Origin: Alloscardovia omnicolens DSM 21503
Lineage (GTDB): Bacteria; Actinomycetota; Actinomycetes; Actinomycetales; Bifidobacteriaceae
Direction: 5' to 3'
NCBI RefSeq assembly: GCF_000420505.1
Contig: NZ_ATVB01000018.1
Location: 1-32,279 of the forward strand
DNA length: 32,279 nt
The notes under the pieces were generated by a model. The model saw only the letters and a list, made by a program, of their open reading frames with translations, did no database searches and had not been told where the DNA came from. Numbering within the stretch: the stretch's first letter is position 1; every line of letters begins with the position of its first letter. The translations under genes and the position numbers were made by a program. Of this stretch, positions 8,341 to 15,771 are shown piece after piece.

Positions 8341-9110
8341 TTAAGTTAGACCGAGACGCTCATTCAAAGCCTCAATACCCATAACCGCAATATCCACGCC
8401 CTCATGTGATTTCACCGAGATCCTCTCGCCAGACGGTTCACCCTGCATACTACCCGGGAAAGGTAACTGCAAAGGCTTATCCGGACGCTCATCCTCAACC
8501 GTATTAGCCCACTGAAAATTCAAAGCGATATTTGCAATCACAGTAAGCAACGTGTCCGTAAGCGAATACTCCAGCTGATTATGTTGAGCGATATAAATCT
8601 GCGAGCCCGCAGGTAGTTCAATCACAAGATAACCGATAAAAACGCTACCGTGTTCGGCTACGGTTTCAGCATTGAATTTCAGCCCGTACACCCTGTATAA
8701 GTCTGCGATAAGCGCGGACTTATAAAACGTATAACAGTATACGAGCCTTAAGAATTTGGGTTCAGCTGGTTCAAAACCTCATTCAAAATTTCACTCATGC
8801 GTTGAGTAGAAACGTAATCGTCAAGAGTAGCCAACTGCTTTACACGCTCATAAGAATCATCGGGGAACACAAGGTGGAGCACTCCAATCAAGGCTGAAAC
8901 ATCACCCTCCATAATTTTTGAAGAAGCTTCGATAAGACGAAAATCGTCAATCGCACGCTCATTCACTTTAATGTTCTCACCTTGTATACGCGCATACCCT
9001 TTCTCAGGCAGATAATCGTGAGGTTGAGGCTGTGCAGGGGCTTGCACTGGGGTATAAGCCTGTGCTTGAGACTGTACCTGTGCTTGTGGAGTAAATGTAG
9101 TCGGTTCCAT
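8341..9110 (-). CDS. Tail assembly chaperone gpGT (-1 frameshift product)
   Basis: The second chaperone frame (end 8341) has no own ribosome site. It is open back through 8691 into the end of gpG. Near the gpG stop the zero-frame codons AAC CCA AAT TCT TAA contain the slippery heptamer C CCA AAT (complement of 8754-8760). Slipping back one base gives P-K-F-L-R-L-V-Y-C-Y and runs without a stop into VYGLKFNAETVAEHG. A hairpin (CGTATA-CTGT-TATACG) starts 10 nt downstream. The fusion would be 256 residues. Such paired chaperones between major tail and tape measure genes are the rule in lambda-like siphophages. Confidence 0.82.
8748..9110 (-). CDS. Tail assembly chaperone gpG
   Basis: This 120-residue zero-frame product begins with a Gln/Pro/Ala-rich tail (about residues 1-35). 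A helical domain follows (NVKVNERAIDDF-like start, then ISALIGVLHLVFPDDSYERV-like helices). It would coat the tape measure during tail assembly. It sits between the major tail gene and the tape measure and carries the frameshift site at its 3' end. ATG at 9110 follows an AAAGGATTCTAGG leader. Sequence homology is not evident by eye; position and the frameshift carry the call. Confidence 0.8.
   Translation of the reverse strand: MEPTTFTPQAQVQSQAQAYTPVQAPAQPQPHDYLPEKGYARIQGENIKVNERAIDDFRLIEASSKIMEGDVSALIGVLHLVFPDDSYERVKQLATLDDYVSTQRMSEILNEVLNQLNPNS
8754..8760 (-). promoter_or_regulatory. Programmed -1 frameshift site CCCAAAT
   Basis: On the minus strand the heptamer fits X-XXY-YYZ in the gpG frame (C-CCA-AAT), two codons before the TAA. 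A 6-bp hairpin, CGTATA/TATACG with a CTGT loop, starts 10 nt later and may stimulate slipping. The -1 frame then stays open for 138 codons. Confidence 0.8.
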
Positions 9111-9172
9111 AACCTAGAATCCTTTCATTTTATAGCTTGAAAAAGCTCCTTTACTTTTTTGCGAGAAGATTA

Positions 9173-9291
9173 TTGGCTACACTCCTATCCGCTTTTCAAA
9201 ATTTTCGAGAAGAAAGGAGTAAAAGACTCGAAAAAATGAAGGTGGATAGCCCTTTGAGAGAGAGAAGAGGGGAAGAATTGAGTGCAGCCAA
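9173..9291 (-). ncRNA. Nested long-range hairpin between major tail and chaperone genes
   Basis: Three complementary pairs nest in order. The outer stem is GAGTGCAGCCAA (9280-9291) against TTGGCTACACTC (9173-9184), 11 pairs plus one G-U on the minus-strand RNA. Next is GGATAG (9244-9249) with CTATCC (9185-9190), and then CTCGAAAA (9227-9234) with TTTTCGAG (9202-9209). It fills the 191-bp gap between the two genes. It is probably an mRNA structure that sets the ratio of major tail protein to chaperone. No T-run follows, so it is not a simple terminator. Function is inferred. Confidence 0.6.
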
Positions 9292-9301
9292 GCCTATAAA
9301 A

Positions 9302-9922
9302 TTAGTTGCCGGAAGATGGAGAAGCTACAGTATTAACCGTACCAGGATTCTTCTTTTTAAAATCGATGAATTCGCGCACTGTAGCACCGTCATACTCATC
9401 AAAAGGAGAAAGGGACACTGTTACACCATATGAGAGTGCTTCAGACGATGCCTGCTTATATTCACTTGTCTCATTCACCGTCATCTCAGGAATAACCATA
9501 CGATGCTTCGCGCCATTAGTAAGAACAGCGTCAACAACCATCGAGAACTTCTCACCAGTAGGCATCTTATGATCAATCTGCAGTCCACCGTTAGCAGTCT
9601 CAATCACATTCTCGCTACCGAAACGAAGCTTAGCAGCATCAATATTGAGAACTTCCAGCATAGTGAATTCTGCTGTCTCAGAATACTTAGAAATCACAGA
9701 AGCAATAGTCGTTCCGCCCATATCTTCCAAAGTCTGAGTATCAGTATCCGTCTTCCACGTAATACCGTCAGTTGAAATATAACCAACGTTCTGGAATGCT
9801 TCGTTTAATTCATCGAAAGCACCCGTTGGCAATACTGTACCTGTAGGTGCGATGAAGACAACGCCTGTTGCCTTTGTTTTAGTAAATGCTGCGTTACTAG
9901 CTTTATTCTTTTTACGAGCCAT
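9302..9922 (-). CDS. Major tail protein
   Basis: This 206-residue protein would form the tail tube. It has the usual features: a Lys-rich N-terminus, then FIAPTGTVLPTGAFDELNEAFQNVGYISTDGITWKTDTDTQ, a TTIASVISKYSETAEFTMLE strand, and a conserved end VSLSPFDEYDGATVREFIDF. The pattern ADGVxWxTDxDxxxxxxMGG is shared with actinophage and lactococcal major tail proteins. A very strong AAGGAGGT site precedes ATG. It is set off by an upstream terminator-like hairpin and a downstream structured gap, in keeping with an abundant product. Confidence 0.88.
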   Translation of the reverse strand: MARKKNKASNAAFTKTKATGVVFIAPTGTVLPTGAFDELNEAFQNVGYISTDGITWKTDTDTQTLEDMGGTTIASVISKYSETAEFTMLEVLNIDAAKLRFGSENVIETANGGLQIDHKMPTGEKFSMVVDAVLTNGAKHRMVIPEMTVNETSEYKQASSEALSYGVTVSLSPFDEYDGATVREFIDFKKKNPGTVNTVASPSSGN

Positions 9923-9946
9923 AACAAATACCTCCTTAAATTAGGT

Positions 9947-9983
9947 ATAAAAAGAGCCTCACACCCCTTAACGATGTGAAGCT
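9947..9983 (-). terminator. Terminator-like hairpin before the major tail gene
   Basis: On the minus strand AGCTTCACA pairs with TGTGAGGCT (9 bp, one G-U) around an 11-nt loop and is followed by CTTTTTATA. It stands between the tail-completion gene and the major tail gene. It may act as a leaky terminator or a 5' stabiliser of the major tail mRNA. Confidence 0.6.
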
Positions 9984-10006
9984 ATAATTTTTTCTTTTAT
10001 GATTAA

Positions 10007-10390
10007 CTATTCAATGTCATAAGCCCAGTCCACAGTGAGAACGAACGTAATCGTATACCGTGACTGTTTAGAATCAAGCAAAGGATTATTATAAACGCTC
10101 ATAATATCCACGCTCAAGAATGGAAGAATATCATCGACAGATTGGCGTAACAGTCTAACGATATGGTAAGCGGTTTCTTCCGTCGATTTAAGCTTATCTG
10201 CATACACATCAACAGCGAAAACAGTATCCTTCGCATAATCATTGACACTTCCGCCCGTCTGCTCTACAACAATAAGCTTATTATTCTTACTATTCGTATT
10301 CACAGACTCGGGAACCATCCATGTTACCGTAAAACCAGTAGGCTTATGCTCGCGCAAATAATCCGTCAAGAGGGAATGCACAGTATCCAT
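10007..10390 (-). CDS. Tail terminator / tail completion protein
   Basis: The 127-residue protein comes directly before the major tail gene, where siphophages encode the tail-tube terminator. It has an N-terminal helix (VHSLLTDYLREH) and alternating strands and helices (LIVVEQTGGSVNDYAKDTVFAVDVYA, EETAYHIVRLLRQSV). The end, RYTITFVLTVDW, recalls DUF3168/gpU-like proteins. GCAGGAGG precedes ATG, and its start lies 2 bp from the previous stop. Assignment rests on pattern and order. Confidence 0.68.
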   Translation of the reverse strand: MDTVHSLLTDYLREHKPTGFTVTWMVPESVNTNSKNNKLIVVEQTGGSVNDYAKDTVFAVDVYADKLKSTEETAYHIVRLLRQSVDDILPFLSVDIMSVYNNPLLDSKQSRYTITFVLTVDWAYDIE

Positions 10391-10392
10391 GC

Positions 10393-10668
10393 CTATGCGC
10401 CTCCTGCAGAAGTCGCGCGAAGCAATGTACGATAACGCGAATTATCATACGCGGCTTCACCATTATCCGCTCGAGCAGCGGCAACAGAACCGAAACGACT
10501 ATCACGAGACGACGCAGAAGAATACTTTGCTTTCTTCCTCCCCCTCATCCGATTAGCATTATTCGCAATACGTTCAGCCTCAGAATCCAATAATGCGCGC
10601 ACCTCAGGAGAACGCCTATACTCAGTAAAACCAGCATAATCGAGTCCCACGCGAATCTTACCACCCAT
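10393..10668 (-). CDS. Head-tail joining protein (HK97 gp10-like candidate)
   Basis: The product has 91 residues from ATG 10668, chosen because AAGGAGGG lies 11 nt upstream. The longer reading to 10707 would overlap the neighbour and has no such site. The sequence is basic and low-complexity in the middle (ANRMRGRKKAKYSSASSRDSRFGS), with a helix ALLDSEAERIANNAN. It is translated next to the connector genes, so a minor neck role is likely. Homology cannot be seen directly. Confidence 0.6.
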   Translation of the reverse strand: MGGKIRVGLDYAGFTEYRRSPEVRALLDSEAERIANNANRMRGRKKAKYSSASSRDSRFGSVAAARADNGEAAYDNSRYRTLLRATSAGGA

Positions 10669-10670
10669 AA

Positions 10671-11006
10671 TCAATTCACCCTCCTTGCCAATACACGCAC
10701 ATACCAAATTGTAGGTGTTATATCGGTAAGCGCTGGATAAGGGTCGCCGAGCACTTGTACGATACGACCATCAGGAAGAGTAAAACGCGCATCACGCAGA
10801 TTATGAAATTCCCATGTGCGAGGCATGTAGAGTTTCGTATCCGCATTCTGCGCGTATAAATCTCTCGTAGACGCGGTTTCCTGAACCGTTGGAGAAGCAA
10901 CAAGAACATTATCTACAGCTTCAGGCTTACCGTATATAGTCTCCACATCACCTTCTGCAGTTTCAACATTCTGAGAGTATTGGAGTTGGATTGTAATTCC
11001 TCTCAT
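10671..11006 (-). CDS. Head-tail connector / head closure protein
   Basis: This 111-residue protein starts at ATG 11006 behind AGGAG (MRGITIQLQYSQNV). The upstream open frame to 11138 only overlaps the neighbouring gene. It is strand-rich and ends in a segment typical of head-closure proteins, GRIVQVLGDPYPALTDITPTIWYVRVLARR. It lies between the Gp19-like adaptor and the small neck protein in a tightly packed run. Role is inferred from order and this C-terminal pattern. Confidence 0.65.
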   Translation of the reverse strand: MRGITIQLQYSQNVETAEGDVETIYGKPEAVDNVLVASPTVQETASTRDLYAQNADTKLYMPRTWEFHNLRDARFTLPDGRIVQVLGDPYPALTDITPTIWYVRVLARRVN

Positions 11007-11016
11007 ACTAAAACTC

Positions 11017-11388
11017 CTATAGTTCAATATGACCAATATGTTGTTTACCCTGCCCAAGAAGCTTGAGCTCTCGAGGAAGAAGCCGTAACCCTCCCACAGG
11101 TTGACCAAAACCGAACGATTGACTAAAACCATCAACACTCATCGTTGTACTCGTCACACCATCAGGCACAGCAGTATTGCGTTCCTGCTCGAACACGCGT
11201 TGAACCATAGCAATGACAATATCCTTGCAGATACCTGGTTCAGCATCTTCTGCCTGTTTATATCGTGGAGCAGCTAGGCGCAACATACGACTGGCAGAAT
11301 CCAGTAGTAGTTGCACCCGCTCCTGTTCAGAACTATCCAACGGGTAGACAGCTTCCAACTCATTGGTAGTCGCGAAAGATTTCGTCAT
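11017..11388 (-). CDS. Head-tail adaptor, Gp19/Gp15-like
   Basis: The protein has 123 residues. It fits the Gp19/Gp15/Gp42-like connector pattern: ATTNELEAVYPLDSSEQERV, then LLLDSASRMLRLAAP, a Cys-containing helix ICKDIVIAMVQRVF, and the C-terminal SQSFGFGQPVGGLRLLPREL. Such proteins form a ring under the portal. GGGAGGT precedes ATG at 11388. It follows the major capsid gene by 32 bp, the standard place. Confidence 0.8.
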   Translation of the reverse strand: MTKSFATTNELEAVYPLDSSEQERVQLLLDSASRMLRLAAPRYKQAEDAEPGICKDIVIAMVQRVFEQERNTAVPDGVTSTTMSVDGFSQSFGFGQPVGGLRLLPRELKLLGQGKQHIGHIEL

Positions 11389-11420
11389 AAGCTACCTCCC
11401 ATCAAAAGTAGTTCATAGTC

Positions 11421-12293
11421 TTAAGCCGAAGGAGAAGATGCCTTAGGCTTCAATACTGCAAAACCCTTAGAATCGAGCACAGCGAAGTTCAATACGGCTT
11501 CAGTACGGTATGCGACCTGATTCATACGCTTCAAATCACCTGCACCATCTGGATCACCAAAAGCAATTTCTTCAGTAAACATTTCACGCGATAAACCCCA
11601 CTTAATAAGGTCAAAATCACCCATGATTGCCAGAACTGGTTTTACAGTATTAGATACAGCCGCACGAATACCATCAACCTGCGCACCATCAGTCAAATTC
11701 AATGGAATTTCTGGATACATGCGAACGCCTGTAGAAGTACGCACTGCACGCAAATCACCAGCTTCCTGACGAGAAAGCGCAACACCATTAATTTCATAGT
11801 CAATAAGAGCTGCTGCAAGCTGGTCAAGGTGCTTTGCCGCATCCTTATCTGCTGTCACGCTAGTAGCACCCTCAGTAAGAGCAGTGACTCCTGCGAGAGA
11901 AGAATTATCCTTAGGGTTTTGACCGTTGAACACAATAGTGTCAAGTGCGCGACCGATAGCTTTTGCTTGGTCGGCAAGAATAGACTTGATAATCTGAGCC
12001 TGCGCATCCTCATCCGTCCACTTAAGCTGATTAGACACACGTGTAGTAGTCTGAACGGTGAGCTGTGTTGCCTTAACAGGCTTCACAATCTGCTCATATG
12101 CACTCTTATTAGCACCTTCACCAACAACTTCAGCTACTGCATTACCAGAAAAATAGTTATATTCCTTGGCAAGCATAGAAGAGGGTACTGCTGGGGATAA
12201 TGCGGCAATAGCCGAAGCGCCCTGTACATCCTTAGCAATAGTGGTTACCACATCACTTGGAATAGCAATCTTTGTAGTATCAAGAACTGCCAT
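11421..12293 (-). CDS. Major capsid protein (HK97 fold)
   Basis: The 290-residue protein would form the icosahedral head. Typical HK97-type features are AKEYNYFSGNAVAEVVGEGANKS (N-arm to E-loop), then VTTRVSNQLKWTDEDA and AIGRALDTIVFNGQ. The A-domain region NTVKPVLAIMGDFDLIKWGLSREM leads into EAVLNFAVLDSKGFAVLKP at the end. It lacks the ~100-residue N-terminal delta domain, consistent with the separate scaffold gene upstream. AAGGAAA precedes ATG. Whether it crosslinks cannot be told. Confidence 0.92.
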   Translation of the reverse strand: MAVLDTTKIAIPSDVVTTIAKDVQGASAIAALSPAVPSSMLAKEYNYFSGNAVAEVVGEGANKSAYEQIVKPVKATQLTVQTTTRVSNQLKWTDEDAQAQIIKSILADQAKAIGRALDTIVFNGQNPKDNSSLAGVTALTEGATSVTADKDAAKHLDQLAAALIDYEINGVALSRQEAGDLRAVRTSTGVRMYPEIPLNLTDGAQVDGIRAAVSNTVKPVLAIMGDFDLIKWGLSREMFTEEIAFGDPDGAGDLKRMNQVAYRTEAVLNFAVLDSKGFAVLKPKASSPSA

Positions 12294-12311
12294 AATATTT
12301 CCTTATTTCTC

Positions 12312-12806
12312 CTAGTTTTTATTGATTAATTGACGTGCCATCACATGCAAACCATCATCTTTAGGTTCACGTGATGGAGTTTTAGATTGATCACTAATAG
12401 GCAGACGAGGACGCTGTGAGTTCCACGCTAAAAGCTTCTTCACGTACTCTGTCATCGCTTCTTCATCACCATCAGGCAACAAATTAGCAGGCACTCCAGT
12501 TTCTTCTGAAACTTTTGACTTTATTTCCGCCATTTTTTGCGTAGCGTTAATCTCGTTAAGTTCCTTCTGTAATTTGTCTGCTTCATCGGCGCGCTTGATT
12601 AGCTCTTCATTCTGCTTTTTAAACTCTTCCAGTTGTTGAGCAGCTTCAAAGTTCTGCTTAGCACGTTTTTCCCATTCACGCGAATGCTTAAGCAGTTCAT
12701 CATATTTCGCCTGCAAATCATCACCAACAGAAGAAATATCCTGTGGCGCTGATTGTTCAGCAGACTCAGTGTCTGTCTGTGGCTTAATTGGTTCTGGTTC
12801 TGCCAT
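12312..12806 (-). CDS. Capsid scaffold protein
   Basis: The product has 164 residues from ATG 12806 behind GAAAGG. It is acidic at the start (MAEPEPIKPQTDTESAEQ), with a long charged coiled coil at about residues 30-100 (KYDELLKHSREWEKRAKQ, EFKKQNEELIKRADEADKLQ). A basic C-terminal patch (KTPSREPKDDGLHVMARQL) would bind capsid. This is the usual form of Gram-positive phage scaffolds and it precedes the capsid gene. The longer reading upstream runs into the tRNA region and is not real. Confidence 0.88.
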   Translation of the reverse strand: MAEPEPIKPQTDTESAEQSAPQDISSVGDDLQAKYDELLKHSREWEKRAKQNFEAAQQLEEFKKQNEELIKRADEADKLQKELNEINATQKMAEIKSKVSEETGVPANLLPDGDEEAMTEYVKKLLAWNSQRPRLPISDQSKTPSREPKDDGLHVMARQLINKN

Positions 12807-12859
12807 ATTTATGACCTTTCCTATTTTATTGACCACTCTGCCATGCGGCTGAGCAAGAC

Positions 12860-12880
12860 CATGCCCCGTAGCGGAGCATG
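12860..12880. repeat. Hairpin next to the tRNA-like gene
   Basis: CATGC (12860-12864) pairs with GCATG (12876-12880), and CCG with CGG inside, with one mismatch and a TAG loop. It lies between the tRNA-like 3' end and the scaffold gene. No T-run follows. It may take part in processing of the tRNA out of the late mRNA. Confidence 0.4.
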
Positions 12881-12890
12881 GATTTACGAG

Positions 12891-12975
12891 CACCGTGAGC
12901 AAGATTCGAACTTGCGTAGCAACAATTGCGTCAGACTTTACAGTCTGAAGTCTTTAACCACTTGACTATCACGGA
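12891..12975 (-). tRNA. tRNA-Tyr-like gene with abnormal anticodon loop
   Basis: Read on the minus strand, the parts of a class II tRNA are in order. They are a 6-bp acceptor stem (CCGTGA/TCACGG), T8-A9, D-stem GTC/GAC with loop AAGTGGTTAAA, anticodon stem TCAGA/TCTGA, long variable arm GCAA-TTG-TTGC, and T-stem GCAAG/CTTGC with loop TTCGAAT. The anticodon region is CTGTAAA as in tRNA-Tyr(GTA), but an extra G follows. This gives an 8-nt loop, or a 6-bp stem with a 6-nt loop. The first acceptor pair is T-T and no CCA is encoded. It could be a working phage tRNA, a frameshift-type tRNA or a decoy. Confidence 0.75.
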
Positions 12976-12996
12976 AAAGATTGATTAAATATAAGT

Positions 12997-13040
12997 AATG
13001 AGCCGTCGTTCATACCAGTAGGTAAGTTCCGCGGCTCATT
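12997..13040 (-). repeat. Hairpin between the MuF gene and the tRNA-like gene
   Basis: AATGAGCCG (12997-13005) and CGGCTCATT (13032-13040) form a perfect 9-bp stem that includes the MuF stop codon. On the minus strand ACTTATATTTAATC follows, a weak T-rich tract. It may be a partial terminator or a processing signal before the tRNA. Confidence 0.5.
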
Positions 13041-14364
13041 TGATTCTTACAAGATTCTCCAAGCTGTCAATCATATAAATTTTTCGATTATGAAATTTAA
13101 CAGTGATTGTTAGATAATGTTTAAGATCATCATCACTCATAGAATGAGTATTATCTGAATTATCAAATACAACCGCAGTCGCATCAATTTTCTTCGAAGC
13201 GTTACCAAGATGACTCTCAATCGTATTTCTTGTAGTCGCCTTGCTGAGTGTTTTTATCTCAATTCCGCCTACGAGATCAGCTTTACCAATACGTCGCCCA
13301 TTAGCATCTTCTTTCCAATCCTGTTGAAAAATGCACTTTATACCATTTTTAGAAAGTCTCAGAGCAGTTAGCAATTCTTCATCTTTTACACGCTCACGAA
13401 CAAATTCACTCTCATACTCAATAGTTGGTATTTTCCCTGTGTTGAGCCATTCGCGGTCTCGTGTACGCATCTCAGCAAGAATTTGATTACGCTTCCATAC
13501 ATTGTAACGAGGAATCTTACTGCCTGGAGGCTGCTCTAAAACCCAATGATGATAGCGATCACTGCTTGCATAATGTTCTACAGCATCACGACACTTAGCA
13601 TACTGCTTATACAATGAGTCAGGATCATATCCAGGAATCGATTGTTCACCCCATGAGGGGATAATCAAACAATCATCATGTAAATGAAACTTACTCGAAT
13701 CTCCCGCAGTATCCTCAGTATGATAAACAAAACCACGCGAGGCAATCATCACACACCATTCACACGTAATACCCTGCGGCACACGAGCATAGCGTACTTC
13801 ACTAGGGTCTTTTTTAGCTGTGAAAAGTGTCGTTAATCGAGAAGTACGATGCGCTACATCATATGCGAGATTAACCCACTGCGAAGAATCATTATGATCG
13901 AATTGAGCAACCGCCCGACCCCACATATCATCGATAGTTAACCGCGCACGATTACGCCCCGTATACACCTGCTTCCACGTTAAACCATTAAAATCCGTGC
14001 GCGAATAACCATGCAACGCATCATATAAACCACGGTCAGCATGAACGATAAACTCCTTATAGTCATCAAGCTCTACATCCGATGCAAAAGACCATAATTC
14101 ACGACTTGACGCGTAATATCGAGCAGCCTCCTCGCTCATCTGAGCAGCATAATCAGTTACAATATCACGATATAACTCATTATCCACCACGGAATCATCT
14201 GAACCAACAAGCTGAGTTACACGCTTCTTAAAAACATCATCAATCTCAGCAATAATCTTTTGATGCTTCCCGTATAAAGAATTTAATTCAGATTGCAAAG
14301 CCTCAGCTGTACCATCACGCGGTTGAAGAATCGAAGGAAGATTCATCTGATTCTTGTCGCTCAT
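13036..14364 (-). CDS. MuF-type minor head protein with C-terminal nuclease-like (toxin-like) domain
   Basis: The protein has 442 residues. The N-terminal ~300 form a MuF-type minor capsid protein: helical start, WKQVYTGRNRARLTIDDMWGRAVAQF, then GITCEWCVMIASRGFVY (Cys201, Cys204) and FHLHDDCLIIP (His228, Cys232), the usual conserved cluster. After a linker, residues ~325-442 look like a CdiA C-terminal tRNase-type or ExK nuclease domain. They have helix ELLTALRLSKNGIKCI, then GKADLVGGIEIKTLS with Asp363, Glu369 and Lys371, then a helix with HLGNASKKIDATAVVFDN. MuF fusions to toxin domains are a known class in temperate phages. GGAGGAG precedes ATG, and the gene overlaps portal by 50 bp. No immunity protein gene follows; a tRNA-like gene does. 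Confidence 0.82.
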   Translation of the reverse strand: MSDKNQMNLPSILQPRDGTAEALQSELNSLYGKHQKIIAEIDDVFKKRVTQLVGSDDSVVDNELYRDIVTDYAAQMSEEAARYYASSRELWSFASDVELDDYKEFIVHADRGLYDALHGYSRTDFNGLTWKQVYTGRNRARLTIDDMWGRAVAQFDHNDSSQWVNLAYDVAHRTSRLTTLFTAKKDPSEVRYARVPQGITCEWCVMIASRGFVYHTEDTAGDSSKFHLHDDCLIIPSWGEQSIPGYDPDSLYKQYAKCRDAVEHYASSDRYHHWVLEQPPGSKIPRYNVWKRNQILAEMRTRDREWLNTGKIPTIEYESEFVRERVKDEELLTALRLSKNGIKCIFQQDWKEDANGRRIGKADLVGGIEIKTLSKATTRNTIESHLGNASKKIDATAVVFDNSDNTHSMSDDDLKHYLTITVKFHNRKIYMIDSLENLVRIK

Positions 14365-15769
14365 AAGAATTCTCCTCCTTATCCTCCGTTATCAAGCGTT
14401 TTTCTAAACTATCCACAGCCTGCTGCGCTCTCTGCTTGCGCTCATCACGCCTAATTTGAGCAACCTCATCAAGAGTTAAACCTGCTTTACGCAAACCCAC
14501 AGTAGAATTCGCAAATACTGGATTCTGCGACGCTATCTTCGTGTAATAATCAGCACGCGCAGCATCACTCACCTCATGCGTCGGAGACCATACAGGTACA
14601 ACACCCGTAAAATCTGGCACGGTAAGTAAACCGTCACGCGCTTGAATAGCCATAGCGAGCGCGTTTTTCAGCTGGCGTCCAAAAGCTATGTTTTGACGGT
14701 TGGCTGTTCGCGTAAGCCATGATTCGGATGCTGCAAGTGCTTCCTGGCTTGATGGGTTGCTTACTCTCATGCCGAGCGTTTCTGGTGTAAGGTCGGTGAT
14801 TGCTGCAACTTGCATGACAAGCGTTTCAAGCATGTCACCATGTGGGCTCATGCTTGCTTGATTGACTTGCTGCATGGTTGGCACATTACCATCCTCATCC
14901 CTGCTAATACTGTTAATACTATTGACGGCGATTTTCCACGCATCTGTCGTCATAGCATCAGGATCAAGACCAAGAAACCATAATTGTGGATAGGAGTAGA
15001 ATTCTGCAGTTGATTCCATGCGAACCATAGTGCGGAAAGCCACGTCAGTTAGCGCCATTAAAGCACGATTGATACGCGAGTGCCCGAATGGTCTATCCAT
15101 TTGAGCATCATAAACGAAAGGAACAATCATGGGCTGAGGCATGTTCGTCACTATTGTCTCAGCAACCCAGTGATTATTTATCCGTGTGCACTCATAGTTC
15201 TTAAAAGGCATCCATACAGTAAAAGCAGTAATATCACCTTCATCATTGCATTCAGTAATCGTCATCGCTGCACTAATACGCCTATTCTTCCTATCCCACA
15301 AGGCGCTCGACCAATCAGCAGAGCGAGGCATCAACACCATACGCCCAGCCTCATCCGCGTAAATTGTCAAAAATGAGCAAGAATGTTTATACGCGCTCAC
15401 AATCAATTGCGATACATCAACATCAAGCTGATTATCCTCAACAATCTTACTAATACCATAATCATCACTGTCTGAGACAACAAACCCTTCAAAAACGCTT
15501 TTATCCGCGAGAGCGCGCACACTCTTTTCTGCCCAACCAATAGTATTGACTGCCTGATTAGCGATTTGTGGAGGTATCGCTACACGTAGGTCACGAAAAC
15601 GGTTACGCGCATCATAATAGGCACTGCGTAGCATGTTGCGTGGATACTTTTGTCGCCACAATTTGAATAGTTTGTTGATTATAGGATAGTCACCTTCGTT
15701 AATACCATTAATTTTTCCTATATTGCTCGTAGCAAGGTTAAGGATTTGATTATCAATGTTGAAAAACAT
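14315..15769 (-). CDS. Portal protein (SPP1 gp6-like)
   Basis: The 484-residue protein would form the 12-subunit ring at the DNA-entry vertex. Family features are YYDARNRFRDLRVAIPPQIAN near the start, then GWAEKSVRALADKSVFEGF, IVPFVYDAQMDRPFGHSRIN, and MLETLVMQVAAITDLTPETLGM. The segment NPSSQEALAASESWLTRTANRQ is the typical clip-to-crown stretch. The C-terminus is Ser/Glu/Asp-rich (SYERQESDESSFDSS). It lies between large terminase and MuF. AAAGGA lies upstream of ATG, which is 3 bp past the terminase stop. Confidence 0.92.
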   Translation of the reverse strand: MFFNIDNQILNLATSNIGKINGINEGDYPIINKLFKLWRQKYPRNMLRSAYYDARNRFRDLRVAIPPQIANQAVNTIGWAEKSVRALADKSVFEGFVVSDSDDYGISKIVEDNQLDVDVSQLIVSAYKHSCSFLTIYADEAGRMVLMPRSADWSSALWDRKNRRISAAMTITECNDEGDITAFTVWMPFKNYECTRINNHWVAETIVTNMPQPMIVPFVYDAQMDRPFGHSRINRALMALTDVAFRTMVRMESTAEFYSYPQLWFLGLDPDAMTTDAWKIAVNSINSISRDEDGNVPTMQQVNQASMSPHGDMLETLVMQVAAITDLTPETLGMRVSNPSSQEALAASESWLTRTANRQNIAFGRQLKNALAMAIQARDGLLTVPDFTGVVPVWSPTHEVSDAARADYYTKIASQNPVFANSTVGLRKAGLTLDEVAQIRRDERKQRAQQAVDSLEKRLITEDKEENSYERQESDESSFDSSTA

Positions 15770-15771
15770 AG

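Noticed and set aside
9137-9433. 98-codon plus-strand frame (MKKLLYFFARR...)
   Set aside because: It runs antisense into the major tail gene and through the nested hairpin; no promoter or operon partner.
12807-12902. N-terminal extension of the scaffold gene
   Set aside because: It reads through the hairpin and the tRNA 3' end; ATG 12806 has the ribosome site.
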